From assembly GCF_025567465.1 (NCBI RefSeq), contig NZ_JAOQKI010000003.1:62001-126000 (forward strand): a stretch of 64,000 nt of DNA, read 5' to 3'. Position 1 is the stretch's first letter; each line of letters begins with the position of its first letter. Origin of the DNA: Roseburia_C amylophila. Lineage in GTDB: Bacteria > Bacillota > Clostridia > Lachnospirales > Lachnospiraceae. A program made the translations under genes and the position numbers. The notes beneath the pieces were generated by a model that was given only the letters and a program-made list of their open reading frames with translations, ran no database searches and was not told where the DNA came from. This document shows, piece after piece, positions 8,806 through 18,755 of this stretch.

Positions 8806-9558
8806 ATGGAAGCATTAAAAGCGGTAATATTGGCAGCTGGAAAGGGAACCAGAATGCAGTCAGACCTTCCGAAAGTAGTGCATACAATAGACGGAAAGTG
8901 TCTGGTAGATTATGTAATTGAAGCGGCAGAAGGAGCAGGAGCGGAGGATATCTGTCTGGTGGTAGGCTATAAGCATGAAGAGGTAGAGAATACCATTTCA
9001 CATAAAGATGATGTAACATTTGTACTGCAGGAGCAGCAGCTTGGAACTGGTCATGCGGTAAAATGTGCCAAGGATTTTCTGGGAAAAGAAGGACATACAC
9101 TGATTCTTTTTGGAGATGCGCCACTGATTACATCTGCAACCTTAAAGCAGCTTTTGAAGCATCATATCCAGCATAAAAATGCAGTAACCGTATTGTCAGC
9201 AACGATAGATGACCCGACCGGATACGGAAGAATTATCCGCAATGAATCCGGAGAATTTATAAAGAGCGTAGAACATAAGGATGCAAACGAAGAAGAGTTG
9301 AAATCCCATGAGATTAATTCCGGAATGTATGTATTTAATACCTGGGAATTATCACAGGCATTGGATAAGATTCAGCCGAATAATGCACAGGGTGAATATT
9401 ATCTGCCGGATACGCTTGCGATATTAAAGGATAAAGGACTTCGTGTAGATGCATTTGCACTGGAAAGCCCGGAAGACATCAATGGAGTAAATGACCAGAA
9501 GCAGTTAGAATCAGCTGCAGAAATCATCAGAAGAAGGAAGAAAGAATGTACATTATAG
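8806..9558 (+). CDS. GlmU-like UDP-GlcNAc uridylyltransferase, acetyltransferase domain absent
   Basis: Expected to make UDP-GlcNAc from GlcNAc-1-phosphate and UTP. The pyrophosphorylase domain is complete: VILAAGKGTRM at 7-17, QEQQLGTGHAV, FGDAPL, the EINSGMYVF block and a closing GVNDQKQLE. The protein stops at residue 250, exactly where bifunctional GlmU goes on into its left-handed beta-helix acetyltransferase domain. The end is clean: the stop codon lies inside the overlapping start of pth (13 nt), and no beta-helix is found in other frames. GlcN-1-P acetylation must therefore come from another gene. The start has an AAAGAGG site. Confidence 0.85.
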   Translation: MEALKAVILAAGKGTRMQSDLPKVVHTIDGKCLVDYVIEAAEGAGAEDICLVVGYKHEEVENTISHKDDVTFVLQEQQLGTGHAVKCAKDFLGKEGHTLILFGDAPLITSATLKQLLKHHIQHKNAVTVLSATIDDPTGYGRIIRNESGEFIKSVEHKDANEEELKSHEINSGMYVFNTWELSQALDKIQPNNAQGEYYLPDTLAILKDKGLRVDAFALESPEDINGVNDQKQLESAAEIIRRRKKECTL

Positions 9559-10106
9559 CGGGACTTGGAAATCCTGGAAAGAAATATGAACATACCAGAC
9601 ATAATGTTGGCTTTGATGTCATGGATGTACTGGCAGAAAAATATAATATAAGGATGGACGAAAAAAAGTATAAAGCAATCTGCGGCAAAGGAATGATCGG
9701 AAGTGAAAAAGTTGTTCTGGTGAAGCCACAGACTTTTATGAACTTAAGCGGAGAAAGTATCGCTGAAGCAGTAAATTTCTATAAAGTGGATCCGGCCAGT
9801 GAACTGTTAGTGATTTTTGATGATATCAGCCTGGCACCGGGAAGAATACGGATTCGTAAAAAAGGCAGTGCCGGCGGACACAATGGAATTAAAAATATCA
9901 TTGCGCAGGTGGGAACAGAGCAGTTTGCTAGGATCAAGGTAGGTGTCGGTGAGAAACCACAGGGCTGGGATTTGGCAGACCATGTCCTTGGCCATATGGA
10001 TAAGGCAGACCGGAAACTGGCAGAGGAAGCATTTTTAGATGCGGTATCTGCGGTAGAACTGATTGTCGATGGAAAAATCGAACAGGCAATGAATGACTAT
10101 AATTAA
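9546..10106 (+). CDS. pth: Peptidyl-tRNA hydrolase
   Basis: Recycles peptidyl-tRNA released from stalled ribosomes. The family signature is at the N-terminus (GLGNPGKKYEHTRHNVGF, catalytic His19). The aspartate segment VIFDDISL and the Gly-rich GSAGGHNGIKNI are present. Length 186, as usual. The ATG lies inside the 3' end of the GlmU-like gene with AAGGAAG upstream, and mfd starts 12 nt after the stop. The pth-mfd order is conserved in Firmicutes. Confidence 0.96.
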   Translation: MYIIAGLGNPGKKYEHTRHNVGFDVMDVLAEKYNIRMDEKKYKAICGKGMIGSEKVVLVKPQTFMNLSGESIAEAVNFYKVDPASELLVIFDDISLAPGRIRIRKKGSAGGHNGIKNIIAQVGTEQFARIKVGVGEKPQGWDLADHVLGHMDKADRKLAEEAFLDAVSAVELIVDGKIEQAMNDYN

Positions 10107-10118
10107 AGGAAGAACATT

Positions 10119-13100
10119 ATGAATGTATTTTTGCAGCCCCTTTCGGAACTGGAAGAATTGCAAAATGCCTTAAAGCAGCTAAAGAGCAATCAAGGTATCG
10201 TTCAGATATCCGGATGCATGGATGCGCAGAAGGCACATATGGTATTTGCGGCGAACGATGGTTTTAGAAATAAAATCATCGTTACTTTTAACGAACAAAA
10301 AGCAAGGGAAATCTTAGAAGATTATCGTTTTTTCGACAGGGAGACTCTCTATTTCCCGGCGAAGGATATTTTATTTTATCAGTCGGATATCAGAAGTAAT
10401 CAGCTTACCGGAGAGAGGATTGCCCTGTTAAAACGTTTATCCGAAAAGAAGCCGGTTACAGTGGTATTGACTTTTGACGGACTGATGAACCGGATGGCAG
10501 GACTTGAAGCCTTTAAAGAAGCGGTGCGTACTTATAAGGTGGAAGACGAATTAGACTTTGAGGCAGAGACAAAGCGGCTTTTGCAGATGGGGTATGTGCG
10601 CAATTATCAGGTGGAAATGCCGGGAGAATTTGCGGTGCGTGGAGGAATCCTTGATATATATCCTCTGACGGAAGAAAATCCGCTGCGTATTGAAATGTGG
10701 GGAGATACCATTGATTCCCTGCGAAGCTTTGAGGCGGAGAGCCAGCGTTCCATAGAGAATTTGGAAGAAATTACGTTGTATCCTGCAACGGAACTGGTGC
10801 TGACGGAAGAACGGAAGCAGGCAGGCTTGAAGAAAATTCGACAGGAAGCGGTAAAAGCAGAAAAGAAGTTCCGCGACCAGATGAAAAATGAAGAAGGCCA
10901 TCGCATCAAACAGACGGCGGCTGCTTTGGAAGAAGAGATAGAAGAATTAGGTGGTGCAGCTAATTTGGACAGCAGCCTTGCATATTTCTTCCCGGAGGCG
11001 GTAAGCCTTTTGGATTATTTTGGCAAAGACGAGACTCTTTTAGTCCTGGATGAACCTGCCCGGCTGATGGAAAAGGGCAGAGTGACAGAGCAGGAATTTG
11101 AAGAGAGCATGAAGCAGCGCTTGGAGAAGGGTTATATTCTGCCGGGACAGGCAGAAACGCTCTTTACCGGAAAGGAAATTACTGTGAAGATGCAGAGTTT
11201 CCACGGACTTGCACTGGCAGCACTGGATATGAAGGTGCGGGAGTTAGACATTACGAACCGTTACCATATTCAGGTGCAGGGTGTGAATTCCTATAATAAC
11301 AGCTTTGCAACGCTGGTAAAGGATTTAAAGAATTATAAGAAAAACGGATACCGGGTCGTTGTATTATCCGCATCTAAGACAAGGGCAGAGCATCTGGCGA
11401 AGGATTTACAGGAAGAAGAGGTGAGCTGTTATTATGCCAAAGATTTTGAACGGGAATTGCAGCCGGGAGAAATCTTAACTGCCTATGGAAAAGTAAAACG
11501 TGGATACGAATACCCGCTGATTAAATTTGCGGTTATCACAGAAAGTGATATATTCGGGCAGGAAAAGAAGAAACGGAAGAAACACCGCCTCTATGAGGGA
11601 GAAAAGATACAGAGCTTTCGTGACCTTCATGTAGGTGATTATGTGGTACATGAAAATCACGGCCTTGGCATTTATCGTGGAATCGAGAAAATCGAAGTCG
11701 ATAAAAAAGTCAAGGATTATATCAAGATTGAATATGCCAAGGGAGGCAATCTTTATATTCTTGCAACCCAGCTGGAACTGATTCAGAAATATGCCGGTTC
11801 CGATGCCAAGAAACCGAAGTTAAACCGGCTGGGCAGCCCGGACTGGGATAAGACAAAAACCAGAGTGCGTGGTGCGGTAAAAGAAATTGCCCACGAACTG
11901 GTGGAACTCTATGCTATCCGGCAGAACAAAGAAGGCTATGTCTATGGTCCGGATACTGTATGGCAGAAGGAATTTGAAGAGATGTTTCCATTTGAGGAGA
12001 CAGAAGATCAGGAACTTGCCATTGAAGCAACCAAGAAGGACATGGAAAGCACCAAGATTATGGATCGTCTGATTTGCGGAGACGTAGGATATGGCAAGAC
12101 GGAGGTGGCAATCCGTGCTGCCTTTAAGGCGGTGCAGGAGGGAAAACAGGTAGTTTATTTAGTACCGACCACAATCCTGGCGCAGCAGCACTATAATACC
12201 TTTGCCCAGCGGATGAAAGATTTCCCGGTAAGAGTAGATTTGCTTTGCCGTTTCCGCAGCCCAAAAGAGCAGAAGAAAACCATCGAAGATTTGAAAAAAG
12301 GCATGGTGGATATTATTATCGGAACCCACAGAGTGCTTTCTGAGGATGTGAAATTTAAGGATTTGGGACTTCTCATTATCGATGAGGAGCAGCGTTTTGG
12401 TGTGGCTCATAAAGAGAAAATCAAGCAGATGAAAAAGGATGTGGATGTGCTGACTTTAACGGCAACACCAATTCCAAGGACATTGCATATGAGCCTTATC
12501 GGAATCCGCGATATGAGTGTTTTAGAGGAGCCGCCGATGGATCGTGTGGCAATCCAGACTTATGTCATGGAATATAATGAAGAAATGGTGCGGGAGGCAA
12601 TCTGCCGGGAATTAGCAAGAGACGGACAGGTTTATTATGTATTTAACCGGGTAAACCAGATTGCAGAAATGGCAGCGAAAATTTCAGAACTGGTGCCGGA
12701 TGCTAATGTGGCATTTGCCCACGGACAGATGAAGGAACGGGAACTTGAGGATATTATGTATCAGTTTATCAACGGAGAGATTGATGTGCTGGTATCTACA
12801 ACGATTATCGAGACGGGGCTTGATATTTCCAATGTAAATACCATGATTATTCATGATGCGGATAATATGGGACTGTCACAGCTCTATCAGCTTCGCGGAA
12901 GAGTAGGGCGTTCCAATCGGACGGCATATGCGTTCTTAATGTACCGCCGGGATAAAATGTTAAAAGAAATCGCAGAGAAACGTCTGGCTGCAATCAAGGA
13001 ATATACAGACTTAGGAAGCGGCTTTAAGATTGCCATGCGGGATTTGGAAATCCGTGGAGCCGGAAACCTGCTGGGTGCCCAGCAGAGCGGACACATGGAG

Positions 13101-13667
13101 GCAGTCGGTTATGACCTTTACTGCAAGATGCTCAATGAGGCTGTCAAACAGGAGAAGGGAATCGGAGTGGAAGAAAGCTTCGATACAACAGTAGATGTGG
13201 AAATGGATGCATTTATCCCACCGTCCTATATTCCAAACGAGACACAGAAGCTGGATATTTATAAACGAATTGCAGCCATTGAAAATGATTCAGAAAGTGA
13301 TGAGATGCTTGATGAGCTGACAGACCGTTTTGGAGACCCGCCAAAATCAGTAACAAACCTTCTTTCCATTGCATTGATAAAAGTGCTGGCGCATCAGGCG
13401 TATATGAAGGAAGTGGTAGAGCGTGGCAATACAGTGCGCTTTGTCATGTATGAAAAAGCTGCGGTGAATCCGGCAAAAATACCGGAACTTCTGTCAAAAT
13501 ATGATCATGCGTTGAAATTTATACCAGATCAGAAAGGACCGTATTTTGTGCTGAACCGGGGAACCAACAGCCGGACAGTATCAGGCAGCAGTATCGACTA
13601 TATCCGCCAGTTTGTGTTGGATGTGCAGACGATTCTGGTAGAAAAAACCATAAAAAAGGATGCTTAA
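10119..13667 (+). CDS. mfd: Transcription-repair coupling factor
   Basis: Displaces RNA polymerase stalled at DNA lesions and recruits UvrA. The UvrB-like N-terminal module has FYQSD and the GGILDIYPL segment. The CarD-like RNA-polymerase-binding domain begins near residue 500 (LHVGDYVVHENHGLGIYRG). The RecG-like motor has Walker A GDVGYGKTEVA near 653, DEEQ near 753, ATPIPRT and the QLRGRVGRS motif. The C-terminal TRCF domain is intact. The length of 1182 is normal. Confidence 0.97.
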   Translation: MNVFLQPLSELEELQNALKQLKSNQGIVQISGCMDAQKAHMVFAANDGFRNKIIVTFNEQKAREILEDYRFFDRETLYFPAKDILFYQSDIRSNQLTGERIALLKRLSEKKPVTVVLTFDGLMNRMAGLEAFKEAVRTYKVEDELDFEAETKRLLQMGYVRNYQVEMPGEFAVRGGILDIYPLTEENPLRIEMWGDTIDSLRSFEAESQRSIENLEEITLYPATELVLTEERKQAGLKKIRQEAVKAEKKFRDQMKNEEGHRIKQTAAALEEEIEELGGAANLDSSLAYFFPEAVSLLDYFGKDETLLVLDEPARLMEKGRVTEQEFEESMKQRLEKGYILPGQAETLFTGKEITVKMQSFHGLALAALDMKVRELDITNRYHIQVQGVNSYNNSFATLVKDLKNYKKNGYRVVVLSASKTRAEHLAKDLQEEEVSCYYAKDFERELQPGEILTAYGKVKRGYEYPLIKFAVITESDIFGQEKKKRKKHRLYEGEKIQSFRDLHVGDYVVHENHGLGIYRGIEKIEVDKKVKDYIKIEYAKGGNLYILATQLELIQKYAGSDAKKPKLNRLGSPDWDKTKTRVRGAVKEIAHELVELYAIRQNKEGYVYGPDTVWQKEFEEMFPFEETEDQELAIEATKKDMESTKIMDRLICGDVGYGKTEVAIRAAFKAVQEGKQVVYLVPTTILAQQHYNTFAQRMKDFPVRVDLLCRFRSPKEQKKTIEDLKKGMVDIIIGTHRVLSEDVKFKDLGLLIIDEEQRFGVAHKEKIKQMKKDVDVLTLTATPIPRTLHMSLIGIRDMSVLEEPPMDRVAIQTYVMEYNEEMVREAICRELARDGQVYYVFNRVNQIAEMAAKISELVPDANVAFAHGQMKERELEDIMYQFINGEIDVLVSTTIIETGLDISNVNTMIIHDADNMGLSQLYQLRGRVGRSNRTAYAFLMYRRDKMLKEIAEKRLAAIKEYTDLGSGFKIAMRDLEIRGAGNLLGAQQSGHMEAVGYDLYCKMLNEAVKQEKGIGVEESFDTTVDVEMDAFIPPSYIPNETQKLDIYKRIAAIENDSESDEMLDELTDRFGDPPKSVTNLLSIALIKVLAHQAYMKEVVERGNTVRFVMYEKAAVNPAKIPELLSKYDHALKFIPDQKGPYFVLNRGTNSRTVSGSSIDYIRQFVLDVQTILVEKTIKKDA

Positions 13668-13680
13668 CTGCATAAAAATC

Positions 13681-13709
13681 TTGCGGCATGTACGAAAAAG
13701 CACTATAAT
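13681..13709 (+). promoter_or_regulatory. Putative promoter of the PrsA-like gene
   Basis: TTGCGG (13681-13686), a 17-nt spacer and TATAAT (13704-13709) lie 33 nt before the ATG of the lipoprotein gene. Confidence 0.5.
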
Positions 13710-13742
13710 AGAACGATGATAAATATTTTGGAGGAACGTGAT

Positions 13743-14840
13743 ATGAGATTTAAGAAATTCACAGCACTTGCATTGGCGGTTGTTACTGCAGCTTCCGTAG
13801 CTATGACAGGATGTGGCAGCAGAATCGATGAAGATGCAGTTGTTGCTACATTAGGAGATAAAGAGATTTCACTTGGACTTGCCAACTTTATGGCACAGTA
13901 TACAGCAGTATCCTATGACAGCTATATTACCATGGGATATGCTAAGGAAAATATGTGGTCACAGGATTTATCCGGAAACGGTAAGACTATGCAGGATAAT
14001 GTAAAAGATGGAATCCTGACACAGATTCAGACCAATTATCTCTTGGAAGACCATATGAAAGACTATGGTGTGGAAATAACGGATGAGGAGCTTTCTGATA
14101 TTGATACTGCAGCACAGCAGTTCATGGATGACAATAGCAAGGAAGCAATCAGGACCATGGGTGCCAAGAAAGAATATGTAGCAGAAATGCTTCGACTGAA
14201 CCTGATTCAGAAGAAGATGCATAATGCAATCATTGCAACTGTAGATACCGAAGTTTCTGATGAAGAAGCGGCACAGAGAACATTCAGTTATATCAAGGTT
14301 TCTACCGAGGCACATTATGATGACAGCAAGAATTATGTGGAATATACCGATGATGAGAAGGCAGAATTAGAAAAAACTGCAGAGAAAATCGCAGAAGAAG
14401 CGAAAACCGATTTTGATGCAGCAGCAACAGACAACGGATATACTGTAAGCACTTATTCATACGGCAGTGATGAAATCGGTGAAGATGGAACAGCAACCGG
14501 AAGTATGGATGCATCCGTTATTACAGCAGCAGATGCGTTAAAAGAGGGAGAAGTTTCTTCCATGATTTCCGTAGATGGAAAAGGATATTATGTTATCCGC
14601 TTAGACAGTGAATTTGACCGTGATGCAACCGACAAAGAGAAAGAAACAATTGTTTCTCAGCGTCAGTCCGATAAATATACTGAAGTATGCGACAGCTACA
14701 AGGAAGAAAAAGAATGGACGGTAAATGATGATGTATGGGCAGCTGTTAACTTTGATAAGCTCTATACCATCAAGAAAACAGATACAGAAACAGAATCTGT
14801 AAGTGAGACAGAGACAGCATCAGAGGCAGCAACAGAATAA
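13743..14840 (+). CDS. PrsA/SurA-like extracytoplasmic foldase lipoprotein
   Basis: Signal peptide with a lipobox: positive MRFKKF, a hydrophobic core, then AMTGCGS with the lipidated Cys near residue 24. A SurA-N/trigger-factor-like helical domain follows, then a weak parvulin-like stretch (ADALKEGEVSSMISVDGKGYY). The last ~20 residues are Thr/Glu/Ser rich. The probable role is folding of secreted proteins at the outer membrane face. Peptidyl-prolyl isomerase activity is uncertain because the catalytic parvulin core is poorly conserved. The ATG at 13743 follows GGAGG; a longer in-frame start at 13716 would delay the signal peptide. Confidence 0.75.
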   Translation: MRFKKFTALALAVVTAASVAMTGCGSRIDEDAVVATLGDKEISLGLANFMAQYTAVSYDSYITMGYAKENMWSQDLSGNGKTMQDNVKDGILTQIQTNYLLEDHMKDYGVEITDEELSDIDTAAQQFMDDNSKEAIRTMGAKKEYVAEMLRLNLIQKKMHNAIIATVDTEVSDEEAAQRTFSYIKVSTEAHYDDSKNYVEYTDDEKAELEKTAEKIAEEAKTDFDAAATDNGYTVSTYSYGSDEIGEDGTATGSMDASVITAADALKEGEVSSMISVDGKGYYVIRLDSEFDRDATDKEKETIVSQRQSDKYTEVCDSYKEEKEWTVNDDVWAAVNFDKLYTIKKTDTETESVSETETASEAATE

Positions 14841-14871
14841 TTGCAGAAATTATAAAGTAACAAGAACATAG

Positions 14872-14904
14872 AGAAGCAGAAAATTTATTTTTCTGCTTCT
14901 TTTC
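14872..14904 (+). terminator. Rho-independent terminator
   Basis: AGAAGCAGAAAA pairs with TTTTCTGCTTCT and runs into TTTT, between the lipoprotein gene and aroK. Confidence 0.8.
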
Positions 14905-14929
14905 TATCACATAGATACAGGAGTATGGA

Positions 14930-15433
14930 ATGAAAGACAATATCGTATTAATCGGAATGCCGGGCGTAGGAAAAAGTACTGTAGGTGTCGTATTGGCGAA
15001 GGCATTAGGCTATAATTTTGTGGATGCAGATTTAGTCATCCAGCAGCAGACTGGAAAGCTTTTGTGTGAGCTGATTGCAGAGCATGGAACAGAAGGATTT
15101 CTTGAGATTGAGGATGAGGTAAACAGCAGCATAGAAGGACATAGAGCAGTCATTGCCACAGGAGGCAGTGCAGTATATTGTGCAAATGCCATGGAGCATT
15201 ATAAAGAAATTGCAACCGTACTTTATCTGAGTGTATCTTATGAGACATTAGAAGAGCGTCTTGGTGATTTGAAAAACCGCGGTGTGGTATTGAATGATGG
15301 CCAGACGCTGAAAGATTTGTATGATGAGAGAACTGCATACTATGAAAAATATGCGGATGTAACAGTAAACGAAGAGGGATTGTCAATTCGTGAAACAATC
15401 GATGCAGTAAAAGAAAAACTCGGGATGGAATAA
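14930..15433 (+). CDS. aroK: Shikimate kinase
   Basis: Phosphorylates shikimate at O3 in the chorismate pathway. Walker A GMPGVGKST is at 9-17, the shikimate-binding DADLVIQ follows, and the acidic helix ends EIED. The usual TGGGAV motif reads ATGGSAVY here, a Gly to Ser change. The lid Arg is seen in LGDLKNRG. 167 residues; AGGAG precedes the ATG. The next gene starts 3 nt after the stop, an unusual partner for an aromatic pathway gene. Confidence 0.85.
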   Translation: MKDNIVLIGMPGVGKSTVGVVLAKALGYNFVDADLVIQQQTGKLLCELIAEHGTEGFLEIEDEVNSSIEGHRAVIATGGSAVYCANAMEHYKEIATVLYLSVSYETLEERLGDLKNRGVVLNDGQTLKDLYDERTAYYEKYADVTVNEEGLSIRETIDAVKEKLGME

Positions 15434-15436
15434 AAG

Positions 15437-17068
15437 ATGCAGATACCAGGGAATGCACAGGAACCTGTGAAGATGCAGGAATCAGATAAAATGAAGAAGT
15501 CAGATAAGATGCAGGAGCAGAAAAAGAAATCAACAACTTTAAATAGAATTGGAAAAGTCGATAAAAAGATTCGTATCCGCATGTGGGCAGCAGGCATATT
15601 TTTCGTCTGTCTGGTACTGGTGGTACTTTTGCAGAAATTTTCACTGGGACAGAATTATTTTGTGGTAACCGTAAATAATAAAGTGGTAGGCTGTGTCAGC
15701 AGCAAGACAAATGTGGAAAAGGCAGTACACGAAAGCCGGCGGCAAATGGCAAAAGAGAGTGAAGGCTATCTGATGCAGGAGATTTCTTATGAGACAACAG
15801 AAAGCCATAAGCCATTTCAGAAACTGTTAAGTGAAACTGCATTAAAAGAAAAGATTACAAAGGAGCTTAAGAAAGAAAATTCCGGAGAAATCTTTGCATA
15901 TACGGTAAGTGCCGGTGAAAACCAGCTTTCTTTTGCAACTTTAGATGAAGTAGAAACGTTTTTAGGACGTTTGAAGGAAGAACAGGATACGGACAATCGG
16001 TTTGAGGTAGAGTTCAAAAAGGAAACAGATCATCAGGAGGGAATGCTTCTTGCAAACTTAAAAGAGGCAGGCGTTTCAGAAAAAACAGAAGATTCTGCGG
16101 ATGCCGGTATTGTGCAGCAGCTTGGAATCTATCTTTCCGATGCACAGGAGAATCCCGGGGAAAATAATTATGAAACCGGAATTCTTTCGATGGAATTTGC
16201 ACAGGATGTGGAAGTGTTCACCAATCTGGTAGCAGCGGACACTCTGACGGATATAGATGCCGCGGTGGAAGAAGTAACAAAAGAGAAAGAAACGAATAAA
16301 ATATATGAGATACAGCCGGGAGACTGTCTGTCGGTTATTGCACAGGAGCATGATACATCGGTGGCAGCAATTATAGCACTCAATGGATTGTCCGGGGAAG
16401 ATGCAGTAATCAGTGCCGGTGAAGAACTGATTCTGTCGGTGCCTCAGCCGGACATCAGCTTACGGATCAGCGAAGGCGTAGTATATGAAGAGGATTATAC
16501 CGCAGAGCCGGAGATTGTACCGAATGATTCCTGGTATACGACCGACGAGGTGGTGCTTGCAGAGGGAACTACCGGACATCGCGAGGTTAATATGGTGGTG
16601 ACAACAGAGAATGGAATTGAGACGGAGCGGAGTATGATCCACCAGACCATACTGACAGAGTCAACGCCGGCAGTTATTGAGCGTGGAACCAAGATACCGC
16701 CAACTTACATTAAACCGCTGATTGGCGGAAGAGTTTCTTCCGGTTTTGGAAGAAGATGGGGCAGAATGCATAAAGGAATTGACTGGGCATGTCCGACCGG
16801 AACCAAGGTATTTGCATCCAGCAATGGTGTAGTAGTCAGTGCCGGCTATGTTTCCGGATATGGCAACTGCGTCTTAATCAGCCATCCGGATGGAAGAATG
16901 ACACGTTATGCACATAACAGTAAATTACTGGTAAAAGCAGGGCAGAGCGTATCACAGGGTGAAGTGATTGCATTAAGCGGAAGTACGGGACGTTCTACAG
17001 GTCCGCATGTGCATTTTGAGATATTAATTAATGGTTCCCAGGTAAATCCGGTGAACTATCTGAATTAA
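15437..17068 (+). CDS. Membrane-anchored LysM / G5 / M23 peptidase
   Basis: Predicted cell-wall endopeptidase. The basic N-terminal tail has three SDKM/VKM-type short repeats (residues 11-29). A membrane segment follows (about 49-67). A long helical region leads to a LysM domain (about 294-340, YEIQPGDCLSVIAQEH), a G5-like segment (about 375-425) and a C-terminal M23 domain. Zinc ligands are visible in MHKGIDWA and in GPHVHFE. The domain order matches lysostaphin-type proteins with peptidoglycan-binding modules. It starts 3 nt after aroK, so it is probably cotranscribed. Confidence 0.88.
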   Translation: MQIPGNAQEPVKMQESDKMKKSDKMQEQKKKSTTLNRIGKVDKKIRIRMWAAGIFFVCLVLVVLLQKFSLGQNYFVVTVNNKVVGCVSSKTNVEKAVHESRRQMAKESEGYLMQEISYETTESHKPFQKLLSETALKEKITKELKKENSGEIFAYTVSAGENQLSFATLDEVETFLGRLKEEQDTDNRFEVEFKKETDHQEGMLLANLKEAGVSEKTEDSADAGIVQQLGIYLSDAQENPGENNYETGILSMEFAQDVEVFTNLVAADTLTDIDAAVEEVTKEKETNKIYEIQPGDCLSVIAQEHDTSVAAIIALNGLSGEDAVISAGEELILSVPQPDISLRISEGVVYEEDYTAEPEIVPNDSWYTTDEVVLAEGTTGHREVNMVVTTENGIETERSMIHQTILTESTPAVIERGTKIPPTYIKPLIGGRVSSGFGRRWGRMHKGIDWACPTGTKVFASSNGVVVSAGYVSGYGNCVLISHPDGRMTRYAHNSKLLVKAGQSVSQGEVIALSGSTGRSTGPHVHFEILINGSQVNPVNYLN

Positions 17069-17143
17069 TTTCGATTTACAAGTCAGTGAATATATAATAT
17101 AATAATACTATTGTAGATAATTCTTTTGAGGTACGAGAAATAC

Positions 17144-17173
17144 TTGACAAAAGAGGAAATAAGTTACTATAAT
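17144..17173 (+). promoter_or_regulatory. Consensus promoter of murA
   Basis: TTGACA at 17144-17149 and TATAAT at 17168-17173 are separated by 18 nt, 45 nt before the murA ATG. Confidence 0.8.
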
Positions 17174-17218
17174 ATTTTGTTTGTAATTTTGTAGGGAATC
17201 TAAGCATAGAGGTGCGAG

Positions 17219-18511
17219 ATGGAACAGTATGTGATTAAAGGTGGAAATCCTTTGGTTGGCGAAGTTGAGATTGGTGGAGCTAAGAATGCTGCACTGGGAA
17301 TTCTTGCGGCAGCAATTATGACGGATGAGACCGTAATAATAGATAATTTACCAAACGTTCGTGATATTAATGTGTTATTAAGTGCCATGGAGGGAATTGG
17401 TGCTAAGATAGAGCGTCTTGGAGAACATAAGGTAAAGATTAATGGTTCGCTGATTCATGATTTGAGCGTGGACTATGAATATATTAATAAAATCAGAGCT
17501 TCTTACTATCTGTTAGGAGCATTACTTGGCAAATATAAGAAAGCAGAAGTGGCTTTTCCGGGTGGCTGTGCAATCGGAACCCGTCCGATTGACCTTCATC
17601 TGAAAGGTTTTCGCGCGTTAGGAGCCGATGTTGATATTCAGCATGGGTTAATTTCTGCTACTGCAGAACATCTGGTGGGAAACCATATTTATTTAGATAA
17701 AGTTTCTGTAGGAGCAACCATTAACATTATGATGGCGGCATCCATGGCAGAGGGAAAGACAATTATTGAAAATGCAGCTAAGGAGCCACATGTCGTAGAC
17801 GTAGCAAACTTCTTAAACAGCATGGGAGCAAATATCCGTGGTGCAGGAACAGATGTCATCCGTATTGTGGGTGTAGAGAAGCTTCATAAAACAGAATATT
17901 CTATTATTCCGGATCAGATTGAAGCAGGAACTTTTATGTTTGCAGCGGCTGCAACCAAAGGTGATGTAACTGTTAAAAATGTTATTCCCAAGCATTTAGA
18001 GGCAACCACAGCAAAGTTAATTGAAATTGGTTGTGAAGTGGAAGAATTTGATGATGCAGTACGTGTGGTATCCAGCAAGCCATTGCATCATACCCAGGTA
18101 ACTACTTTACCGTATCCTGGCTTTCCAACAGATATGCAGCCACAGATGTCGGTGCTTTTAGCATTAGCAGAAGGAACAAGTACCGTAACGGAGAGTATTT
18201 TTGAAAACCGTTTCAAATATGTAGATGAACTGACCCGTATGGGTGCACAGGTGAAAGTAGAGAGCAATATTGCAATTATTACCGGTGTTGAAAAATTCAC
18301 AGGTGCAAGAGTCAGTGCTCCGGATTTAAGAGCAGGTGCAGCCCTTGTAATTGCAGGTCTTGCAGCAGAAGGCATCACCATTGTAGATGATATTTATTAT
18401 ATTGAACGTGGATATGAACATTTTGAAGAGAAATTAGCTTCCCTTGGTGCAATGATTGAAAAGGTAAGTTCCGAGAAAGAAATCCAGAAATTCACATTGA
18501 AAGTATCATAA
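17219..18511 (+). CDS. murA: UDP-N-acetylglucosamine 1-carboxyvinyltransferase
   Basis: First committed step of peptidoglycan synthesis, transferring enolpyruvate from PEP to UDP-GlcNAc. The EPT fold starts GGNPLVGEVEIGGAKNAAL. The catalytic loop FPGGCAIGTRP has the nucleophilic Cys117, the residue that fosfomycin alkylates, so the enzyme should be fosfomycin-sensitive at target level. The PTDMQPQ block and the closing YYIERGYE segment are intact. Length 430. Firmicutes often have two MurA paralogues; this window shows one. Confidence 0.95.
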   Translation: MEQYVIKGGNPLVGEVEIGGAKNAALGILAAAIMTDETVIIDNLPNVRDINVLLSAMEGIGAKIERLGEHKVKINGSLIHDLSVDYEYINKIRASYYLLGALLGKYKKAEVAFPGGCAIGTRPIDLHLKGFRALGADVDIQHGLISATAEHLVGNHIYLDKVSVGATINIMMAASMAEGKTIIENAAKEPHVVDVANFLNSMGANIRGAGTDVIRIVGVEKLHKTEYSIIPDQIEAGTFMFAAAATKGDVTVKNVIPKHLEATTAKLIEIGCEVEEFDDAVRVVSSKPLHHTQVTTLPYPGFPTDMQPQMSVLLALAEGTSTVTESIFENRFKYVDELTRMGAQVKVESNIAIITGVEKFTGARVSAPDLRAGAALVIAGLAAEGITIVDDIYYIERGYEHFEEKLASLGAMIEKVSSEKEIQKFTLKVS

Positions 18512-18611
18512 GATAAGAGCATCACAATATAGAAAGTTTTGAATATAAATACTAATATGAATATTGCAATGAGACAGAAGTGTTAAAAAGCGTTATCATA
18601 ACCAAAAAAAG

Positions 18612-18662
18612 ATATCTGGTAAATATGCTGCAAATGAGGCATAGTTATCAGATATTTTTTTT
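18612..18662 (+). terminator. Rho-independent terminator after murA
   Basis: ATATCTGGTAA pairs with TTATCAGATAT (one G-U) around a 22-nt loop and is followed by a run of T. The 95-bp repeat starts in the T run. Confidence 0.7.
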
Positions 18663-18755
18663 ACGCGAGTAGCGAGAAAAATCGCATGCTTGCATGCAGA
18701 TTTGACGAGCACCGCGATAACTCGAGAAACTCGCAAAGCGTGTTTCTCGTAGTTT
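18661..18755. repeat. 95-bp dispersed repeat, copy A
   Basis: 94 of 95 bases are identical to 21683-21777. It contains GCATGC-TT-GCATGC and a hairpin with arms CGAGAAAC and GTTTCTCG. Both full copies sit directly after a terminator. Here the repeat also supplies the stop region of the HD-GYP gene on the opposite strand. Confidence 0.95.

Noticed and set aside
8366..9124. Long reading frames crossing the N run on both strands
   Set aside because: They are open only because N codons cannot be stops, and the minus-strand one lies antisense to the GlmU-like gene.
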